This document shows positions 42,077 through 50,663 of a stretch of DNA of 64,000 bases, one piece after another (the stretch's first letter is position 1; each line of letters opens with the position of its first letter). Origin of the DNA: Planktothrix tepida PCC 9214 (GTDB lineage Bacteria; Cyanobacteriota; Cyanobacteriia; Cyanobacteriales; Microcoleaceae). The position numbers and the translations under genes were made by a program. The stretch spans positions 220,650 through 284,649 of the forward strand of contig NZ_LN889812.1 of assembly GCF_900009145.1 (NCBI RefSeq). The letters run 5' to 3'. The notes beneath the pieces were generated by a model, which was not told where the DNA came from, made no database searches, and worked only from the letters and a program-made list of their open reading frames with translations.

Positions 42077-43324
42077 CTACGAGTAGAGACGTGCCATGGC
42101 ACGTCTGTACGGGCTTCCAACTTCGACGGGGATAGCATCTGATAGAACAAAAGTTTTACCAGATGACTTACATCCCCTCAGATTGGCAGTGTCGCTAGTT
42201 CCTAACGACAGAATCCGCAAGGCTTCATTTTTGATATTAATTGAAGCATTTATATCTCGATCATGGAGAGTTTGGCAATTTTCACAAGTCCAACTTCTAA
42301 TATCAAGGGGTAAACTACCCACTTGATTAAGGCAGACATTACAAGTTTTAGAAGAAGGGAAAAACCGATCAATTTCGATATAGGTTTTCCCTTCTTTTTC
42401 GGCTTTGTACTTCAACATTGTACAGAACATTCCCCAACCACAATCACTAATTGCCTTAGCTAATTTAGGGTTTCTGACCAGATTCTTAACTGCCAGATCT
42501 TCTACAGCAAGTACAGACGTGCCATGGCACGTCTCTACGTTTTCGTTAACTATCTTGCGGGATAGCTTGTGCAGAAAATCTTCTCGGCAACGAGCGATTT
42601 TAGCGTGGAGTTTAGCAACTTTTAATCGGGCCTTTTGTCTACTATTACTCCCTTTTTGTTTACGAGATAATTTTTGTTGTTTTCGTTTTAAGTTGTGTTG
42701 ATGTTTGGCAAAGTGTTTGAGGTTACTATATTTATCACCATCACTGGTAATTGCAAAATGGGTTAATCCTAAATCAATCCCAATCGCTTTTCCATTAGTT
42801 GATGAATTAGGTATTTCCTTGCCATCATCAACCAAGATGGATGCGTAGTATTTCCCGTCACGATTCTTTGAGATAGTAACGGTTTTAATTGTCCCCTCAA
42901 ATTCTCGGTGGCGACGACAATAAATCAACCCAATCTTGCCGGGTAATTTCAGATAATCCCCTTCAAAGGTAACATTTTGAGGATAACTGATTGATTGTCT
43001 ACCGTGTTTGGATTTGAATTGAGGTAATCTAGCCCGTTTTTCAAAGAAGTTTTTGTAAGCGGTAGATAAATTAAGAGCGACAACTTGTAAACATTGAGAA
43101 TAGGCATCTTTTAACCAAGGATATTCCTTCTTCAGTTGAGGTAATAATCCTTGAATCGCTTTTCTTGATAACCCTTTTCCTGTTTGTTTATAAGTTTCTT
43201 GACACAAATTCAGGGCATAATTCCAATACCAACGACAACAGCCAAAGCTTTTGGCTAAGACAATCTGATGTTCAATCGTTGGATAGATTCGGAACTTATA
43301 CCCTTGAAACATTATCGCTTTCAA
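42077..43324 (-). CDS. tnpB: TnpB, RNA-guided nuclease of an IS200/IS605-type element
   Basis: A 415-residue TnpB (OrfB). The RuvC triad is intact: Asp184 in GIDLGLT, Glu275 in AVEDLAV and Asp357 in DRDINAS. The zinc-finger CxxC...CxxC (TCNVCLNQ, WTCENCQTLHD) is complete and the N-terminal helix-turn-helix region (YKFRIYPTIEHQ) is present. TnpB proteins cut DNA guided by an ωRNA made from the element end. No tnpA lies nearby, so it is an orphan. Two copies of a 20-base palindrome sit inside the gene in frame: one encodes CHGTS just before Glu275, the other forms the last residues (AMARLYS). The element ends are not resolved. Confidence 0.92.
   Translation of the reverse strand: MKAIMFQGYKFRIYPTIEHQIVLAKSFGCCRWYWNYALNLCQETYKQTGKGLSRKAIQGLLPQLKKEYPWLKDAYSQCLQVVALNLSTAYKNFFEKRARLPQFKSKHGRQSISYPQNVTFEGDYLKLPGKIGLIYCRRHREFEGTIKTVTISKNRDGKYYASILVDDGKEIPNSSTNGKAIGIDLGLTHFAITSDGDKYSNLKHFAKHQHNLKRKQQKLSRKQKGSNSRQKARLKVAKLHAKIARCREDFLHKLSRKIVNENVETCHGTSVLAVEDLAVKNLVRNPKLAKAISDCGWGMFCTMLKYKAEKEGKTYIEIDRFFPSSKTCNVCLNQVGSLPLDIRSWTCENCQTLHDRDINASINIKNEALRILSLGTSDTANLRGCKSSGKTFVLSDAIPVEVGSPYRRAMARLYS
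42087..42106. repeat. 20-base palindrome AGACGTGCCATGGCACGTCT, copy 1
   Basis: A perfect palindrome at the 3' end of tnpB, flanked by TAG and GTA so that the symmetric unit extends to about 27 bases. It encodes the C-terminal residues of TnpB. It is also within the stretch where an ωRNA would be expected, so it could be part of the element end. Confidence 0.85.
42515..42534. repeat. 20-base palindrome AGACGTGCCATGGCACGTCT, copy 2 inside tnpB
   Basis: Identical to the copy at 42087-42106 but in the middle of the tnpB RuvC region, encoding about residues 264-270 (ETCHGTS). Flanks are GTAC...CTAC. A degenerate third copy is present at 47236-47260 in glcD. Confidence 0.9.
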
Positions 43325-43388
43325 AACTATTAGATATAATCTAACATATTATTGTTAATTTTGTCGGGATTCACCGCTTAAAATTAAC

Positions 43389-43474
43389 TTGGGGGAGTCC
43401 ATGTAACCCACACTGATTTGGTGGTTATCTTTTGGTGAGTGTGAAATTCAGTGTGGGACTTATCGCTCCCCCAA
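43389..43474. repeat. Large nested hairpin between tnpB and the EamA gene
   Basis: Outer arms TTGGGGGAG (43389-43397) and CTCCCCCAA (43466-43474) enclose inner arms CCCACACTGATTT (43407-43419) and AAATTCAGTGTGGG (43444-43457). The foldback spans ~86 bases in a 289-base spacer. It may be a miniature element or part of the insertion-sequence end. A TTAGAT-ATA-ATCTAA palindrome (43330-43344) also sits right before tnpB. Confidence 0.6.
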
Positions 43475-43613
43475 ACCCCCTCGTCAGTTAAAATACTTAA
43501 TCTTCTATTATAGAATCAAGCTTAATCAGGTATATTGTAGAATAACTTGCAATATGTAGTCTGAGCATCACCAAGTATATACTTGCCGTTCAATCAACAT
43601 TCCTTAATAAATT

Positions 43614-44594
43614 ATGACTATCACAGTCAATGTTCCAGAAGTACAAACTGAAACAAAACCAACTCTGAACACTTTACTGTTAATTCCCCTAGCAGTATTT
43701 ATGTTGTCTCTAGCACCAATATTTATCAGAGTCAGCGAACAAGAAATTAGTCCTAATGCTACAGTCTTTAATCGGTTTTTGATTTCTACTGTCATCCTTG
43801 GGGTTTGGGAGATCATCACAATTATCAGTAGTAAAGTATCCCAGAAACCCCCTAAACCCCAGGAGTCTTGGACTCTTCAGGATATAGGATTATTTGTACT
43901 AGCTGCGGGTTTTGGTGCGGCTAATTTAACGGCTTGGGCTTGGTCTTTAACTCAAACCAATATCGCTAATTCCAATTTATTGCATAATTTCACCCCATTC
44001 TTTGCCACTTTAGGCGGTTGGCTATTTTTAAAACACAGGTTTGACAGCAAATTTATTATGGGTTTGATTTTAGCTTCAGTCGGTGCGTTAACTATTGGTT
44101 TTGAAGATTTTAACTTAACGAGCACTCATTTTAGAGGAGATGCGATCGCTTTACTTTCATCTGTATTTTATGCGGGCAATGCTCTCTGTGCAGAAAAACT
44201 ACGAGCTAAGTTTTCGGCAACAACTATCATATTATGGAGTTGTTTGTTCAGAACTCTTTGGCTGTTACCCATAACTTTGATTTTTGATGATCAAATTTTT
44301 CCCATTTCCGTGAATGGATGGTTAGCCGTAATTTCCCTCGCACTTTTCTGTCAAGTTCTAGCGACGGTGATTATGTTCCATAACCTGAAAAAGTTTTCAT
44401 CAGGTTTTGTATCTTTGTTTCTGTTGCTTGATCCAATTATTACTGCCATATTAGCCTGGGTAATATTTTCCGAAAAACTCACTATCCTCAACTGGGTAGC
44501 GTTTTTTGCCGTGTTGGCTGGGATATATTTAGCTAAATCTGCTCAAGGTTCTCAGAAAGCAGCCATTCAAGAAATTACTGTTGACTCAGACTAA
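43614..44594 (+). CDS. EamA/DMT family transporter
   Basis: A 326-residue membrane protein of the drug/metabolite transporter superfamily. About ten hydrophobic segments and two EamA repeats can be seen (LLIPLAVFMLSLAPIFIRVS at 22-41; LILASVGALTIGF and GDAIALLSSVFYAGNALCAE in the second half). Members export metabolites or drugs. It is divergent from tnpB and precedes the hydroxylase gene by 85 bases on the same strand, so it could export the product of the surrounding lipid/polyketide pathway. That link is inference. Confidence 0.82.
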   Translation: MTITVNVPEVQTETKPTLNTLLLIPLAVFMLSLAPIFIRVSEQEISPNATVFNRFLISTVILGVWEIITIISSKVSQKPPKPQESWTLQDIGLFVLAAGFGAANLTAWAWSLTQTNIANSNLLHNFTPFFATLGGWLFLKHRFDSKFIMGLILASVGALTIGFEDFNLTSTHFRGDAIALLSSVFYAGNALCAEKLRAKFSATTIILWSCLFRTLWLLPITLIFDDQIFPISVNGWLAVISLALFCQVLATVIMFHNLKKFSSGFVSLFLLLDPIITAILAWVIFSEKLTILNWVAFFAVLAGIYLAKSAQGSQKAAIQEITVDSD

Positions 44595-44679
44595 ATATTT
44601 TTGTCTCGGCTCCAATGCTAAATCAGTAATAAAAATTAGCAAATTTCAGCACCCCCTACTCTCTGTTTCTAAACATTCC

Positions 44680-45717
44680 ATGACACCAGAATTAACAACT
44701 TGGGTAGCAGACCTAGAAAGATTACTAGGTCAAATTCTTGAATATTTTCGCAGTCAAATCTTCCATCACCTTAATGGTAGCCGTCGCCTTTATTGGCTAT
44801 ATTTATTAACTTCTCTGTTATTGGCTGGACTGGTTTATTGGCGATCGCAACCTAAGTCTGATCTTAACTTTAAAGGATTTCTTAGTTTTTGCTTCCCCAA
44901 AGAAATCTACTTTCATCCTTCAGCCCTGCTAGATTATCAAATCTTTATCATCAATAATATTCTCGCTCCTGGTAATTTGCGTTTAGCGTGGTTTGAAACA
45001 TCATTAGTAGCATCTCTAGTCAATAATTGGCTGCAAGCAACCTTTGGTTATTTTGGCGGATTCACAACCGAAAACTTGGGATCGCTCGTGATTTTTACCC
45101 TCTTATTTGTTGCAGTTTTTGACTTTGCATCTTACCTTAACCATGCTTGGCATCACCAAAATCCTATCCTGTGGCAATTTCACAGTCTACATCATTCCAG
45201 TGAAGTCTTGACCCCCATTAGTTTATATCGTTCTCACCCCTTATATGAACTTAATAAAAAGCTGATTACTACAGCCATCAGCGCTCCTTTACAAGGGATA
45301 CTAATTTATCTATTTTTTGGTAAAATCCATGTTATAACTCTATTTGGTCTGAATTTTTTGGTCGCTCTATATTATATGGCAGGTGGTAATCTTGCCCATT
45401 CTCACATCTGGCTTGATTATGGAAAGATAGGGAACCATATTTTTATAAGTCCAGTTCTACACCAAATTCATCACAGCATAGCACCCCAACACATTAACAA
45501 GAACTACGGGGAGTTTTTGGGAATTTGGGACTGGATGTTTGGGACTTTATATCTACCCGAAAAAGAGGAAAAATTAGAATTTGGTATTGGCAAAAACCAA
45601 CCTCAGCCTTATCCGACTTTAACCCAGGCTTATTTAGATCCGGTAGTCAATGCCATTAATTTACTAATTGCCAAAATTCCTGGAAAAAGTGGAATTAAAA
45701 CCATTAACTTGGATTAA
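44680..45717 (+). CDS. Sterol desaturase / fatty acid hydroxylase family protein
   Basis: A di-iron membrane oxygenase of ~345 residues counted from ATG 44680. An upstream TTG frame exists (44581) but would overlap the EamA gene and lacks family-like sequence. The histidine clusters are clear: LNHAWHH (HxxxHH), FHSLHHSSEV (HxxHH) and PVLHQIHHSIAPQH near the C-terminus. Several membrane helices lie between. The family hydroxylates or desaturates lipid chains and sterols using O2. The substrate here is unknown. The adjacent FAAL/PKS/desaturase genes suggest an acyl or polyketide substrate. Its stop is 5 bases before the glutamate-cysteine ligase gene. Confidence 0.82.
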   Translation: MTPELTTWVADLERLLGQILEYFRSQIFHHLNGSRRLYWLYLLTSLLLAGLVYWRSQPKSDLNFKGFLSFCFPKEIYFHPSALLDYQIFIINNILAPGNLRLAWFETSLVASLVNNWLQATFGYFGGFTTENLGSLVIFTLLFVAVFDFASYLNHAWHHQNPILWQFHSLHHSSEVLTPISLYRSHPLYELNKKLITTAISAPLQGILIYLFFGKIHVITLFGLNFLVALYYMAGGNLAHSHIWLDYGKIGNHIFISPVLHQIHHSIAPQHINKNYGEFLGIWDWMFGTLYLPEKEEKLEFGIGKNQPQPYPTLTQAYLDPVVNAINLLIAKIPGKSGIKTINLD

Positions 45718-45722
45718 ATATT

Positions 45723-46844
45723 ATGCTATTAACGAAAGGCTTTGAATTAGAAATATTTCTGGGTACTCCCCAAGGTGATCCGATTCCTTTGGCTGAAAAA
45801 ATTATCGGCAAAGTGGATAGGTTTATGCAAGAAACAGACGAGCGCCATATAGAATATACAACTGAACCTCTTGCCAGCTATAACCAGCTTTTAAGTCAAT
45901 TAATATTACCGCGAATTCAACTCAGAAAATATCTCCAAACCTTGGGAGAATATACCCTAATTCCTGGAAGTACATTATCATTAGGAGGAAGCGATCGCTT
46001 TTATCGTTCAGGAGATACAAATCCTTATTTAGAATATATTGAGCGCAACCACGGAACTAATGTGGTTACTGCTAGTGTTCATATCAACATTGGTTTTAGT
46101 GATCCAGAACTGCTGATCCGAGCTTGTCGGCTGATTAAAATGGAAGCACCCTTATATTTAGCCTTAAGTGCTTCCTCTCCATTTCTGGATAATCAAATTA
46201 CGGGTTATCACTCTACACGCTGGCACATTTTACCCCATTCTCAATATCATATTCCCCTATTTGAAAATCAGGCCGAATATATTGAATGGGTAGAAGGACA
46301 TTTAGCCACAGGAACAATGTTTAATGTTCGTCATCATTGGGATAATGTTCGACCCAATGGCGATCGCCGACCTTATGATCTTAATCGGCTAGAACTCAGA
46401 ATTTGTGATTTAGTGACAGATCCTCATTCTCTTCTGGCTATTACCGCTTTGTTAGAAGCGCGGCTTTTGCAATTGATTAATGATCCGAGAATTGACCCTT
46501 TAGAAATGAGTCAATTACCAGCAACAACCCGGAAACAAGACTTAATTGATTTAACAAAAGCGAATGAAGCCGCCGTCAAAGTATCTAGTTTAGAAGCTGA
46601 GTTAAGACATTGGCAAGACGGTAGAAAAATTCTAGCTCGACATTGGATTAATGAAATTTATAATGATGTTTTGCCCTTCGTAAAACAGCAAGGCTTTGAG
46701 CATTTTCTCTTACCTATACAAACAATTTTACAGGAAGGAAATACTGCACAAAAGTGGTTAAAAATGTATGATCAAGGTACTGATATTCGCTCAATTATTA
46801 CCCAAGATATTCAAGAACTGGTCAAGCAAGAACTTGACCATTAA
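45723..46844 (+). CDS. gshA: Glutamate-cysteine ligase, cyanobacterial type
   Basis: A 373-residue protein of the cyanobacterial glutamate-cysteine ligase group, the first step of glutathione synthesis. Typical segments: LLTKGFELEIFLGTPQGDPI, HIEYTTEPL, LIPGSTLSLGGSDRF, NVVTASVHINIGF, GYHSTRWHILPHSQYHIP, TMFNVRHHWDNVRPNGDRR and LNRLELRICDLV. The length matches the family. It is placed only 5 bases after a membrane hydroxylase gene, an arrangement that may be coincidental or may signal a thiol-conjugation step in the neighbouring pathway. A glutaredoxin gene lies just downstream on the opposite strand. Confidence 0.85.
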   Translation: MLLTKGFELEIFLGTPQGDPIPLAEKIIGKVDRFMQETDERHIEYTTEPLASYNQLLSQLILPRIQLRKYLQTLGEYTLIPGSTLSLGGSDRFYRSGDTNPYLEYIERNHGTNVVTASVHINIGFSDPELLIRACRLIKMEAPLYLALSASSPFLDNQITGYHSTRWHILPHSQYHIPLFENQAEYIEWVEGHLATGTMFNVRHHWDNVRPNGDRRPYDLNRLELRICDLVTDPHSLLAITALLEARLLQLINDPRIDPLEMSQLPATTRKQDLIDLTKANEAAVKVSSLEAELRHWQDGRKILARHWINEIYNDVLPFVKQQGFEHFLLPIQTILQEGNTAQKWLKMYDQGTDIRSIITQDIQELVKQELDH

Positions 46845-46859
46845 GGCAGGTATTCTACA

Positions 46860-46898
46860 TCCCACGCTTGAAAGACGTGGGCTTTGAATACTGTTATT
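46860..46898. terminator. Hairpin between convergent gshA and grxC genes
   Basis: CCCACG-CTTGAAAGA-CGTGGG, framed by GTATTC and GAATAC, forms a two-step stem in the 49-base spacer between two convergent stops. It likely terminates both genes. Its form also resembles the hairpin ends of IS200/IS605-type elements. Confidence 0.6.
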
Positions 46899-47151
46899 GT
46901 AAAAGTTCGTCCAGTTTTCCCTGCTTATCTAATGCGGAAATATCGTCAAAACCACCAATATGTTGATCATTGATGAAAATTTGAGGAACACTCCGTCTGC
47001 CATTAGCTCGTTCTGCCATCTTAGCTCTAGCGTCTTCATCCCCATCAATAGAGTATTCAGTAAATTCAACCCCTTTCTTCTTAAGTAAGGCTTTGGCTCT
47101 AGGGCAAAAAGGGCAATAAGTCCAAGTGTAAATTTCTACTTTAGCCGTCAT
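46894..47151 (-). CDS. grxC: Glutaredoxin 3 (GrxC)
   Basis: An 85-residue dithiol glutaredoxin with active site CPFC (Cys13/Cys16) in TWTYCPFCPRAKALL, the cis-proline SVPQIF and GGFDDISAL glutathione-binding motifs. It reduces disulfides or protein-glutathione adducts using glutathione. Its position beside a glutamate-cysteine ligase gene fits a shared thiol metabolism. It is divergent from glcD with 38 bases between the starts. Confidence 0.95.
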   Translation of the reverse strand: MTAKVEIYTWTYCPFCPRAKALLKKKGVEFTEYSIDGDEDARAKMAERANGRRSVPQIFINDQHIGGFDDISALDKQGKLDELLQ

Positions 47152-47201
47152 GGTATGTTTAATCGAGGGATATCGTTTTTTATTTTAGCGTGATCGACAA
47201 A

Positions 47202-48701
47202 ATGATTAATCAGAATATCGCCTCTCCTCTACAAGTACAGAAGAGCCATGGCGTGTCTCAATGGCAAAAAATTGCCCCAAAATTTGAGGCGGTTGTGGGT
47301 AAAAAAGGAGTTGTCCAACGTCAGGAAGAATTGCTCACCTATGAATGTGATAGTTTAACAAGCTATCGTCAACGTCCCGCATTAGTGGTACTACCCCGCA
47401 CTACTGAACAAGTAGCAGAGGTAGTAAAAATCTGTTATGAAAACCAAATTCCTTGGGTGACGCGGGGTGCGGGAACAGGTTTATCTGGAGGTGCACTACC
47501 CGTTGAAGATTGTGTTTTAATTGTCACCACCTTAATGAACAAAATCTTAAAAGTTGACCTAGAAAATCAGCGAATTATTGTGCAAGCTGGTGTGATCAAT
47601 AATTGGGTGACTCAAGCCATTAGTGGTAAAGGTTTTTATTATGCACCAGATCCTTCCAGTCAAACGGTTTGTACAATTGGGGGTAACATTGCGGAGAATG
47701 CGGGGGGTATTCATTGCTTGAAATATGGAGTAACAACGAATCATGTCTTGGGATTAAAATTGGTAATTCCTGACGGTTCTGTAGTTGATGTTGGGGGAAT
47801 CATTTCAGAAATGCCCGGTTATGATCTCACGGGTTTATTTATCGGTTCAGAAGGCACTCTAGGTATTGCCACAGAAATTACTTTACGCATTATTAAAACA
47901 CCTGAAGCCATTGGTACTGTTCTAGCAGACTTTACCACTATTGAAGCCGCAGGTGATACGGTTACTCATATTATTAGTGCTGGAATAATTCCGGCGGCAA
48001 TGGAATTAATGGATGGGACTACGATTAAAGCGATTGAAGATGTTATTAATACCGGATGTTATCCTAGAGATGCTGAGGCAGTTTTGTTGATAGAGGTTGA
48101 TGGTTTAGCAGTAGAAGTTGAAAGCAGTAAACAGCAGGTTGCTAAAATTTGCCAACAAAACGGAGCCAGAAATGTAATCATTGCTAGTGACGAACAAAGG
48201 CGAATCAAACTTTGGCAAGGACGTAAAACAGCCCTAATTGCATTAGGTTATCAAAGTCATTATTTTCTTCAAGATGGAGTGATCCCTCGGACTCAATTAG
48301 TCGCTGTTCTTAAGGAAATTTCAGCTTTAGGAAATCAATATGGGTATCGTATTGCTAATGCCCTTCATGCGGGTGATGGCAACTTACATCCAGTCATTCT
48401 TTATGATCATTCCGTTCCTGGTGCTTTTAAACAGGTTGAAGAATTAAGTGGCGAAATTCTAAAACTTTGTGTGAGAGTGGGTGGAAGTATTTCTGGAGAA
48501 CATGGTATTGGTGCTGATAAAAAATGTTTGATGCCGGAAATGTTTAATCATATTGATTTAGATACCATGCAATGGCCGCGCCTAGCTTTTAATCCTCAAG
48601 GTTTGGCAAATCCAGGTAAGATGTTTCCCACACCTCCGACTTGTGGTGAAGCTGCACAGGCTCAAAAAATGGGGCGGTTTTCAGATTTAGAAGTATTTTA
48701 G
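47202..48701 (+). CDS. glcD: FAD-linked glycolate dehydrogenase subunit GlcD
   Basis: A ~499-residue FAD-binding (vanillyl-alcohol oxidase-type) protein. The FAD domain is marked by PWVTRGAGTGLSGGALPV and CTIGGNIAENAGGIH. The C-terminal part carries NALHAGDGNLHPVILYD and GEHGIGADKKCLMPEM, characteristic of GlcD and D-lactate dehydrogenases. It oxidises photorespiratory glycolate to glyoxylate. The ATG at 47202 is preferred over a GTG at 47190. A degenerate palindrome (see 47236) lies in the first 20 codons (VQKSHGVSQW), upstream of the conserved domain, so function is probably intact. Confidence 0.9.
   Translation: MINQNIASPLQVQKSHGVSQWQKIAPKFEAVVGKKGVVQRQEELLTYECDSLTSYRQRPALVVLPRTTEQVAEVVKICYENQIPWVTRGAGTGLSGGALPVEDCVLIVTTLMNKILKVDLENQRIIVQAGVINNWVTQAISGKGFYYAPDPSSQTVCTIGGNIAENAGGIHCLKYGVTTNHVLGLKLVIPDGSVVDVGGIISEMPGYDLTGLFIGSEGTLGIATEITLRIIKTPEAIGTVLADFTTIEAAGDTVTHIISAGIIPAAMELMDGTTIKAIEDVINTGCYPRDAEAVLLIEVDGLAVEVESSKQQVAKICQQNGARNVIIASDEQRRIKLWQGRKTALIALGYQSHYFLQDGVIPRTQLVAVLKEISALGNQYGYRIANALHAGDGNLHPVILYDHSVPGAFKQVEELSGEILKLCVRVGGSISGEHGIGADKKCLMPEMFNHIDLDTMQWPRLAFNPQGLANPGKMFPTPPTCGEAAQAQKMGRFSDLEVF
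47236..47260. repeat. Degenerate third copy of the CCATGG-centred palindrome in glcD
   Basis: TACAGAAGAGCCATGGCGTGTCTCA matches the tnpB copies (TACAGACGTGCCATGGCACGTCTCT) at most positions, including the CCATGG centre and CTACAAGTACAG-type flank. It is in frame in the N-terminus of GlcD. Confidence 0.65.
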
Positions 48702-48857
48702 TGATCTGGGTTTTGGGGAGTAGGGGGCGAGGCGTTTGTCTATGAAGCAGGAGTACCCACTGCCATTAGTGAAACGTTGACAGTGGTACTTCACTTAGGC
48801 ATTGTAACAATGGTAGTATGTCGTAGATGTGCTGTATATAGCTTTTGAGTATTAATA

Positions 48858-50603
48858 ATGGGGAAAATAGAAAAAAGGGATTTAACTTTAGTAGAAATAC
48901 TACGGGATCAGGCCGTTGCTCAACCTAACCAAATAGCATTTAAGTTTCTTCCAAATGGAGAACAAGAATCAGATCAATTAACCTATCAAGAATTGGATCA
49001 AAAAGCCAGAGCAATTGCCTATCAACTGGGTCAGAAAATTAATCGGGGCGAAAGAGTATTATTATTATATCCACCCGGTTTAGAATTTATTAGTGCTTTT
49101 TTTGGATGTTTATATGCTGATGCGATCGCAGTTCCTGTTAATCCTCCTCGACCCAACAGACCAGCAACTCGGCTTTTAACAATCAAATCAGATTCACAAG
49201 CAACATTAGCACTAACTACAACATCTCTATTCAGCAAACTCAAATCACAACTAACTCATTATCCCGAATTAGCAACTTTACCTTTAATAGTTAGCGATGA
49301 AATTAGTATTGATCTAGCTTCAAATTGGGAGAAATCAACAACAACAATAGATTCTTTAGCTTTTCTCCAATACACATCTGGATCGACAGGAACACCAAAA
49401 GGAGTAATGGTAACTCATGGTAATTTACTCCACAATTCGCAGTATATCAAACAAGCCTTTCAACTGACACAAGACAGTATATCGGTTAGCTGGCTACCCA
49501 GTTTTCATGATATGGGTCTAATTGATGGAATTATTCAGCCTTTGTACACCGGATTTATGGGCGTATTGATGAAACCCGAAAGTTTTATCCAACACCCTTG
49601 GCGATGGCTACAGGCAATTACAAACTACAAAGCAACCCACTGCGGCGGGCCTAATTTTGCCTACGATCTTTGCGTTCAGAAGATTACCAATGAACAACTT
49701 GAAACCTTCGACCTCAGTAGCTGGGAAAGTGCTTACAGTGGTTCTGAACCCGTGCGGAGAGAAACTTTAGAGCGTTTTATTGCTAAATTTGCCCCTTGTG
49801 GTTTCCCGGCTAAGAGTTTTTATCCCTGCTATGGGATGGCTGAATCTACCTTAATGATTTCAGGGGGACTGGTTCAAGAAGAACCCATTTACTGCACCGT
49901 TGCAGCCGACGCATTAGAGCAAAATGGGGTGACAGAAGCATCTAAAGACGTTGAAAATGTTAGACATCTCGTTGGATGTGGACGAGGTTGGCTAGATACC
50001 AAAATTGTCATCGTTGAACCCGAATCTTTTCAGCAATGTCATTCAGGTCAAGTCGGGGAAATCTGGGTATCGGGTGAAAGTGTTGCCCAAGGCTATTGGA
50101 ACCAACCGGAACTTTCAGAACAAGCCTTTGGAGCTTATCTAGCAGATCCTCATCATGGGCCGTTTCTCCGCACTGGAGATCTAGGATTTTTGCGAGAGGG
50201 TGAGCTATTCATCACGGGACGGATGAAAGATATGATTATTATTAGAGGTCGCAATTATTACCCCCAAGATATTGAAATAACAGTAGAAACCAGCCATCCA
50301 GCGTTGCGAGGCAATTGTTGTGCAGCTTTTGCAATAGAAAAAGATAATACAGAGCAGTTAGTCATAGTAGCTGAAGTCGAACGGACACATTTACGACATC
50401 TGAATGTCAAAGAGGTCGTAGCAGAAATCGGCGAAGCCATCATGCAGCAACATGAAATCCAGGCTTATGGCACGGTACTGATTAAAACGGGGAGTATTCC
50501 TAAAACTTCCAGTGGCAAAATTCAACGGCGTATTTGCAAAGAAAAGTTTCTGTGCGAAACTCTCAATATTGTCGGGGGAAAGATTGGAAAATCGGAGTTA
50601 TAA
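48858..50603 (+). CDS. Fatty acyl-AMP ligase (FAAL)
   Basis: A 581-residue adenylate-forming enzyme of the FAAL type. The P-loop-like FLQYTSGSTGTPKGVMVTHG, the YPPGLEFISAFFGCLYAD and LPSFHDMGLIDGII segments, CYGMAESTLMISGG and GEIWVSGESVAQGYW are FAAL hallmarks. The C-terminal domain shows GRMKDMIIIRGRNYYPQDIE and TSSGKIQRR. FAALs activate a fatty acid as acyl-AMP and hand it to an ACP phosphopantetheine. It opens a run of seven plus-strand genes (four desaturases, an ACP, DUF302), and the stand-alone ACP at 54887 is the likely acceptor. A TTGACA box lies at 48777-48782, about 75 bases upstream of the ATG, but the spacing to a -10 is poor. Confidence 0.93.
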   Translation: MGKIEKRDLTLVEILRDQAVAQPNQIAFKFLPNGEQESDQLTYQELDQKARAIAYQLGQKINRGERVLLLYPPGLEFISAFFGCLYADAIAVPVNPPRPNRPATRLLTIKSDSQATLALTTTSLFSKLKSQLTHYPELATLPLIVSDEISIDLASNWEKSTTTIDSLAFLQYTSGSTGTPKGVMVTHGNLLHNSQYIKQAFQLTQDSISVSWLPSFHDMGLIDGIIQPLYTGFMGVLMKPESFIQHPWRWLQAITNYKATHCGGPNFAYDLCVQKITNEQLETFDLSSWESAYSGSEPVRRETLERFIAKFAPCGFPAKSFYPCYGMAESTLMISGGLVQEEPIYCTVAADALEQNGVTEASKDVENVRHLVGCGRGWLDTKIVIVEPESFQQCHSGQVGEIWVSGESVAQGYWNQPELSEQAFGAYLADPHHGPFLRTGDLGFLREGELFITGRMKDMIIIRGRNYYPQDIEITVETSHPALRGNCCAAFAIEKDNTEQLVIVAEVERTHLRHLNVKEVVAEIGEAIMQQHEIQAYGTVLIKTGSIPKTSSGKIQRRICKEKFLCETLNIVGGKIGKSEL

Positions 50604-50663
50604 ATTCCTTGAGTTTTAAATTTTCCCCTGCTATTTAAACCTAGGTAAATTGAGGAAAGATCA

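Noticed and set aside
46860-46898. Hairpin downstream of gshA as an IS200/IS605 end
   Set aside because: It has the form of such ends, but no transposase is attached and it fits as a bidirectional terminator between convergent genes, so it is recorded as a terminator.
48702-48857. Open stretch upstream of the FAAL gene reading GEAFVYEAGVPTAISETLTV
   Set aside because: It lacks a start codon with a good context and ends before the FAAL. It might be a remnant of an older gene, but I cannot name one.
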